This document shows positions 60,175 to 64,000 of a stretch of DNA of 64,000 nucleotides, piece after piece. The position numbers were made by a program, and so were the translations under genes. Origin of the DNA: Streptomyces sp. LX-29 (lineage in GTDB: Bacteria > Actinomycetota > Actinomycetes > Streptomycetales > Streptomycetaceae); assembly GCF_029541745.1 (NCBI RefSeq), contig NZ_CP089746.1, positions 4,473,559-4,537,558 of the forward strand, read 5' to 3'. The notes beneath the pieces are model-generated. The model was not told the DNA's origin. It saw only the letters and a list, made by a program, of their open reading frames with translations, and searched no databases. Numbering within the stretch: the stretch's first letter is position 1; each line of letters starts with the position of its first letter.

Positions 60175-61845
60175 TCACCCGGCACCGAGCCCCGGGCGGC
60201 CGGCGGCCCCGGCCCCGCCGGCCGCCGCCCCGCCCGCGCCGGATGCGTCGGTGCCGGGTCCCGGCGCCTCCGCCGCACCCGCACCCGCACCCGTGTCCGC
60301 CCCGCCGGCTCTCTCCGCCGCACCGCCCGCGCCCGCCCCGCCCGCACCCGCCCCACCCGCGCCCGCCTCGTCCGGACCCGCGGCCGCCCGCGGCAGCAGC
60401 ACCGTGGCCGTGAGGCCCGCCCCCGGTGCCGTGCGCACCTCGACCGTGCCGCCCTGGGCCTCCACCGCCGCGCGGACGACCGCCATGCCGAGGCCGCTGC
60501 CCTCCGCCGTACCGCCCCGGAAGAAGCGGTCGAAGACGCGGTCGGCGTCTTCGGGGCGCATGCCGGGGCCGGCGTCGGCCACCCGCAGCAGCACCCGGTC
60601 ACCGACGTGACCGACCGTCACCCGCACCGCCGCCTCGACGGGGGTGTGCACCCGGACGTTGGCCAACAGATTGCAGACGACCTGCTGCAGGCTGGGCTCG
60701 TCGGCGAGTACCGGTACCGGGCCGGCGCCCTCCGGCAGGACCAGTGTCACCGGCCGCGCCGGCTGCTGGGCGCGCAGGTCGCAGACCGCCCCGCGCACCG
60801 CCGTCGCCAGGTCGACGGGGCGCGGCCGCAGCCGCGGGCGCTGGTCCAGGCGGGCCAGCGCCAGCAACTCGTCGACCAGCCGGGCCATGCGCTCCGTCTC
60901 GGCGCCCATCCGGGCCAGGGCGCGCGACCGCTCCGCGCCGTCGCCGAGCATCCCCTTCTCGTACAGCTGGAGGTAGCCGCGGATCGCGGCCAGCGGGGTG
61001 CGCAGCTCGTGGGAGGCGTCGGCGACGAACCGGCGGAGGTGCGCGGCCGCGTGCTCGCGGGTGACGAAGGCCGCCTCGACCTGCTGGAGCATCGCGTTGA
61101 GCGCGGTGCGCAGCTGCTCCACCTCGGCCCCGCCGCCGCGCCCGCGGGAGGCCACCCGGCGGGAGAGGTTGAGGCCGTCCGGGGCCCCGTCCGGGCTGCC
61201 CTCGGCGATGGCGGAGGCGGTCTCCACCATGTCCTCCAGCGGGCGCAGCCGGCGGCGCGCGCCGATGAAGGTGGCCGTGCCCAGCAGCGTGATGAGCGCC
61301 GCGCCCGCGGCCAGCTCCAGCCGCACCACCTTGCGGACGGTGTCCCGGACTGCCTCGGTGGAGGTGCCCATCAGGACCAGCCGACCGCCCTCCGCGCGCA
61401 GCGCGGTCACCCGGTACGGCGCCCCGGCCACCCGGGCGTCGGCCGGCTCGCGGCGCCGGGTGAGGGCGGCCGGGTCGGTGACGGCGGCGGCCAGCGCGCG
61501 CTGCGCCCGGTCCACCGGAACGCCCGTGAAGGGCCGCACCCGCCCTTCGGCGTCCAGGACCACGAACAGGGTGCGGGCCCGGCGGGACGGGATGATCTCG
61601 TCGCCGACCTCGGCGAGGGCGGCGACCGTGGCCAGGTCCGCGTCGCCGACCCCGGCCCGCTCCAGGCCGGTGCGGCTGCCGATCAGGTCCTCGTCGATGA
61701 TGGAGATCATGTAGTGCCGGATGCCCAGCACGCTGACCCAGGCCGCGATGGCGAGGCCCAGGGCCAGCACCCCGATGTTGCTGAGCGTCAGCCGGACCCG
61801 CAGGCTGTGCGGGCCGGCCCGCGCCGGCCGCCGCACGACGGTCAC
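60175..61845 (-). CDS. Sensor histidine kinase
   Basis: GTG 61845 overlaps the response regulator stop (GTGA), giving 556 aa. Two TM helices (IGVLALGLAIAAWVSVLGI near 30, LELAAGAALITLLGTATFIG near 185) flank an outer sensor of about 130 residues. HAMP, then the H-box DASHELRTPLAAIRGYLQLYEKG, N-box LLANVRVHTP, G1 VADAGPGM, G2 GSGLGMAVVRAAVE. The last 60 residues are Gly/Ala/Pro low complexity. Its signal is unknown; the divergent MMPL exporter is the likely target. Confidence 0.92.
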   Translation of the reverse strand: MTVVRRPARAGPHSLRVRLTLSNIGVLALGLAIAAWVSVLGIRHYMISIIDEDLIGSRTGLERAGVGDADLATVAALAEVGDEIIPSRRARTLFVVLDAEGRVRPFTGVPVDRAQRALAAAVTDPAALTRRREPADARVAGAPYRVTALRAEGGRLVLMGTSTEAVRDTVRKVVRLELAAGAALITLLGTATFIGARRRLRPLEDMVETASAIAEGSPDGAPDGLNLSRRVASRGRGGGAEVEQLRTALNAMLQQVEAAFVTREHAAAHLRRFVADASHELRTPLAAIRGYLQLYEKGMLGDGAERSRALARMGAETERMARLVDELLALARLDQRPRLRPRPVDLATAVRGAVCDLRAQQPARPVTLVLPEGAGPVPVLADEPSLQQVVCNLLANVRVHTPVEAAVRVTVGHVGDRVLLRVADAGPGMRPEDADRVFDRFFRGGTAEGSGLGMAVVRAAVEAQGGTVEVRTAPGAGLTATVLLPRAAAGPDEAGAGGAGAGGAGAGGAAERAGGADTGAGAGAAEAPGPGTDASGAGGAAAGGAGAAGRPGLGAG

Positions 61846-62570
61846 CCCGGATCGGCCGGTCGCAGCCCGTACCCCACGCCCCGCCGGGTCCGTATCAGCG
61901 GCGGGCCCAGCGGGTCGAGCTTGCGCCGCAGATAGCTGATGTAGGTCTCCACCACGGTCGACTCGACGGCGTGCTCGTACCGCCACACGTGGCGCAGCAG
62001 CTGCTCCTTGGGCACGATCCGGTCCGCGTGCCGCACCAGGTGCCGCAGCAGGGCGAACTCCGTCGGGGTCAGGTCGACGCTCCGGCCGCCGCGCCGGACC
62101 GTGTAGGTGGCCTCGTCCAGTTCGAGGTCGCCGTGGCGCAGCACCGGCGGCCGGGGCGGCGGCGGGGCGTCCGGTCCGGCGGGCGGCCGGGTGCGGCGCA
62201 GTACGGCCCGGACGCGCGCCACGACCTCGTCGACGTTGAACGGCTTGGTGATGTAGTCGTCCCCGCCGAGGGCGAGGCCGTGCACCACCTCGGCGGGCGC
62301 GTCGCGCGCGGTGAGGAAGACGACGGCCAGGTCGGCCCGCTCGGCGCGCAACACCCGGCACACCTGGCGGCCGTCGCCGTCGGGCAGCGCGATGTCCAGC
62401 AGCACCGCGTCCGGGCGGGCCTCCCGGGCCAGCTCCACGGCCGCGTGCACCCCGCCGGCGGTGAGCACGGTGAAGCCGTGGAACCGGAGCGTGATGGCGA
62501 GGACGTCCGCGATGCTCGGCTCGTCCTCGACGACGAGAACCGTGGCGCCGCCGCTGTCTGCCGCACTCAT
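61842..62570 (-). CDS. OmpR-family response regulator
   Basis: ATG 62570 gives 242 aa. Receiver: acidic pocket VVEDEPS, phospho-Asp in AVLLDIALPDGDG, Thr/Lys in FLTARDAP and YITKPF. A Pro-rich linker leads to a winged-helix domain (VDLTPTEFALLRHLVRHADRIVPKEQLLRHVW, VETYISYLRRKLD, IRTRRGVGYGL). The kinase follows with GTGA overlap. It probably binds in the 148-bp divergent region in front of the MMPL gene. Confidence 0.94.
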   Translation of the reverse strand: MSAADSGGATVLVVEDEPSIADVLAITLRFHGFTVLTAGGVHAAVELAREARPDAVLLDIALPDGDGRQVCRVLRAERADLAVVFLTARDAPAEVVHGLALGGDDYITKPFNVDEVVARVRAVLRRTRPPAGPDAPPPPRPPVLRHGDLELDEATYTVRRGGRSVDLTPTEFALLRHLVRHADRIVPKEQLLRHVWRYEHAVESTVVETYISYLRRKLDPLGPPLIRTRRGVGYGLRPADPG

Positions 62571-62597
62571 GTGCCCAGTATCGCCCCGGAATTGCGC

Positions 62598-62621
62598 GCT
62601 CCCGGGGGAAAGTCTGGGAGC
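62598..62621. promoter_or_regulatory. Inverted repeat between response regulator and MMPL genes
   Basis: GCTCCC (62598-62603) and GGGAGC (62616-62621), 12 bp apart, lie 28 bp upstream of the regulator start and about 100 bp upstream of the MMPL start. It is a candidate site for the response regulator. Confidence 0.42.
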
Positions 62622-62718
62622 TTCCTGTGAGTGTGCGGGACGCTCCCCCGCCGCCGGCGTCCCCCGCCGAACCTGGCCCCGTACCCCCGGGGGTTCCACG
62701 AGGTGAGGAGCGCGGCGG

Positions 62719-64000
62719 ATGGCGGCATGGGCACGCTGGTGCCTCAGGCACCGGCTGATGGTTCTCCTGCTGTGGCTGGGCGCGCTGCTGGGCACCGCGG
62801 GCGCCGCCGGCGTCCAGGGCAGCGCGTACTCCAACGTGTTCAGCTTCCCCGGGACCGAGTCCTCGCGGGCGCTGGAGCGGATGGAGGCGGCCTTCCCCCA
62901 GCGGGCCGGGGACACCGACACGGTGGTGTGGCAGGTGGACGAGGGCCGTTCGGTGCGCGACCCGGCGGTGCGACGGCGGATGGAGGCGGCCCTGGCCGAC
63001 ATCGCCGAACTTCCCGACGTGGGCACGGTGGTGAGCCCGTACCAGCCCGAGGGTGCGGCGCAGACCAGCCGGGACCGCCGGATCGCGTACGCCGAAGTCA
63101 CCTTCACCAAGCAGGCGTTCGAGCTCGACGGCGACGACATCCGCCGGGTCATCGACCGCGCCGAGGCGGCCCGCGCCGAGGGGCTGCGGGTGGAGCTGGG
63201 CGGCCAGGCCATCGAGCAGGCCCAGGAGCCGCCGGCCGGGCTGTCGGAGGCGGTGGGTCTCGGGGCCGCGGCCGTCGTCCTCTTTCTCGCCTTCGGCTCG
63301 CTCTTCGCCATGCTGCTGCCGCTGGTCAACGCGGTCTTCGCGGTCGGGACCGGACTGTCGGGGCTGGTGCTGCTCAGCCACGCCGTGGACATGCCGGACG
63401 TGGCCCCGCTGATGGGCAGTCTGATCGGGCTCGGTGTCGGCATCGACTACGCGCTGTTCATCGTGGGCCGGCACCGCAAGGGGCTGCGGGCCGGGCTGAC
63501 CCCGCAGGAGTCGGCCGTACGGGCGCTGGACACCTCCGGCCGCGCGGTGATGTTCGCCGGCGGCACGGTCTGCATCGCGCTGCTGGCGATGTTCTCGCTG
63601 CGGCTGGGCTTCCTCGACGGCGTGGCCATCGCCGCCACCGTCACCACCCTGCTCAGCGTGCTGGCCGCGATCACCCTGCTGCCCGCGATGTTCGGCTTCC
63701 TGGGGCCGAAGGTGCTCAGCCGCCGGGAGCGGCGGGCGCTGGCCGAGCGGGGACCGCTCCAGGAGGAGGCGCCCGGCGGGACGGCCGTGCGCTGGGCCCG
63801 GTTCGTGGAGCGGCGGCCGGCGGCGCTGGCCGCCGTCGCGGTGGCGGTGATGGCGGTGCTGGCGTTCCCGGCGGCGTCGCTGCGGCTGGGCACCAACGAC
63901 CAGGGCAACCAGCCCGAGTCGCAGACCACCCGGCAGGCGTACGACCTGCTCGCCGAGGGCTTCGGGCCCGGCTTCAACGGGCCGCTGCTGATGGTCGCCG
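62719..64000 (+). CDS. MMPL-family transporter, N-terminal part (cut by window edge)
   Basis: ATG 62719 with GAGGAG eight bases upstream; 427 codons are present and the frame stays open at 64000. MMPL features: a short cytoplasmic start (MAAWARWCLRHRLMVLLLWL), a first helix, an outer domain of about 140 residues, then five helices with LMGSLIGLGVGIDYALFIVGRHRKGL, the proton-relay GxDY motif. A second outer domain has just begun (SLRLGTNDQGNQPES). Such proteins export lipids or drugs using proton force. Divergent from a two-component system that probably controls it. Confidence 0.93.
   Translation, partial: MAAWARWCLRHRLMVLLLWLGALLGTAGAAGVQGSAYSNVFSFPGTESSRALERMEAAFPQRAGDTDTVVWQVDEGRSVRDPAVRRRMEAALADIAELPDVGTVVSPYQPEGAAQTSRDRRIAYAEVTFTKQAFELDGDDIRRVIDRAEAARAEGLRVELGGQAIEQAQEPPAGLSEAVGLGAAAVVLFLAFGSLFAMLLPLVNAVFAVGTGLSGLVLLSHAVDMPDVAPLMGSLIGLGVGIDYALFIVGRHRKGLRAGLTPQESAVRALDTSGRAVMFAGGTVCIALLAMFSLRLGFLDGVAIAATVTTLLSVLAAITLLPAMFGFLGPKVLSRRERRALAERGPLQEEAPGGTAVRWARFVERRPAALAAVAVAVMAVLAFPAASLRLGTNDQGNQPESQTTRQAYDLLAEGFGPGFNGPLLMVA

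Noticed and set aside
61846..63474. Fusion of the histidine kinase to upstream sequence (1099-aa reading)
   Set aside because: The frame passes through the response regulator gene, which is real in another frame; the GTGA overlap sets the true start.

Overview
This window is chromosomal DNA from a Streptomyces or a very close actinomycete. Evidence: very high G+C with G/C-rich third codon positions, many GTG starts, four-base start/stop overlaps, long hairpin terminators without T-runs, rare TTA codons, and a gene order (sucCD, purN-purH, folD-DUF3017, mdh, choline/betaine genes, glyA, trpS, dacC, SCO4848-type protein) that, as I recall it, matches the S. coelicolor core around SCO4808 to SCO4849. 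No tRNA, rRNA, CRISPR array, integrase, transposase or biosynthetic cluster was seen.

Layout. 0-12 kb is central metabolism: the end of sucC, sucD, a sigma-like membrane protein, a DUF6350 membrane protein, purN-purH, folD, DUF3017 and icd. 12-16.4 kb is an envelope-sensing block: a secreted peptidoglycan-binding-type protein divergent from three tandem HTH-TM-extracytoplasmic proteins, then a secreted duplicated-domain protein. mdh follows; it and icd carry the same 18-bp palindromic element. 18-20.6 kb is an island-like stretch of small genes: a small helical protein, two CxxC mini-proteins (one with a TTA codon), a DUF397/XRE pair, DUF6415 and a coupled 49-aa ORF. 20.7-23.8 kb is an uncharacterised membrane operon sharing a glycine-rich motif, and 23.9-26.5 kb holds three tandem paralogous lipoproteins.

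26.7-34 kb is one osmoprotectant operon: betaine aldehyde dehydrogenase, a choline-oxidase-like GMC flavoprotein, and a glycine-betaine ABC importer with two permease modules fused. 34-42 kb is accessory: a Uma2 nuclease, a WXG-type three-gene cassette, an AhpD-like protein divergent from a PdxR/MocR regulator, a secreted protein and a TetR regulator. 42-47 kb has rocD, glyA behind a ZTP (pfl) riboswitch, trpS and a 2'-5' RNA ligase-like protein.

47-54 kb carries what looks like a full decaprenylphosphoryl-arabinose (DPA) route: DprE1 and DprE2 on the minus strand, and PAP2 phosphatase, UbiA phosphoribosyltransferase and GtrA on the plus strand, followed by YihY. 54-59 kb has a second WXG pair, a D,D-carboxypeptidase, an SCO4848-type protein, a metallophosphoesterase and a methyltransferase. 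The window ends with a histidine kinase/response regulator operon divergent from an MMPL exporter cut by the window edge.

Best candidates for something new: the membrane HTH triad whose sensor domain resembles the divergently encoded secreted protein, with a repeated 9-mer between them; the shared icd/mdh operator; the glycine-motif operon at 20.7-23.8 kb; and the two WXG cassettes. All functions are read from sequence and memory of families; no search or structure prediction was run.
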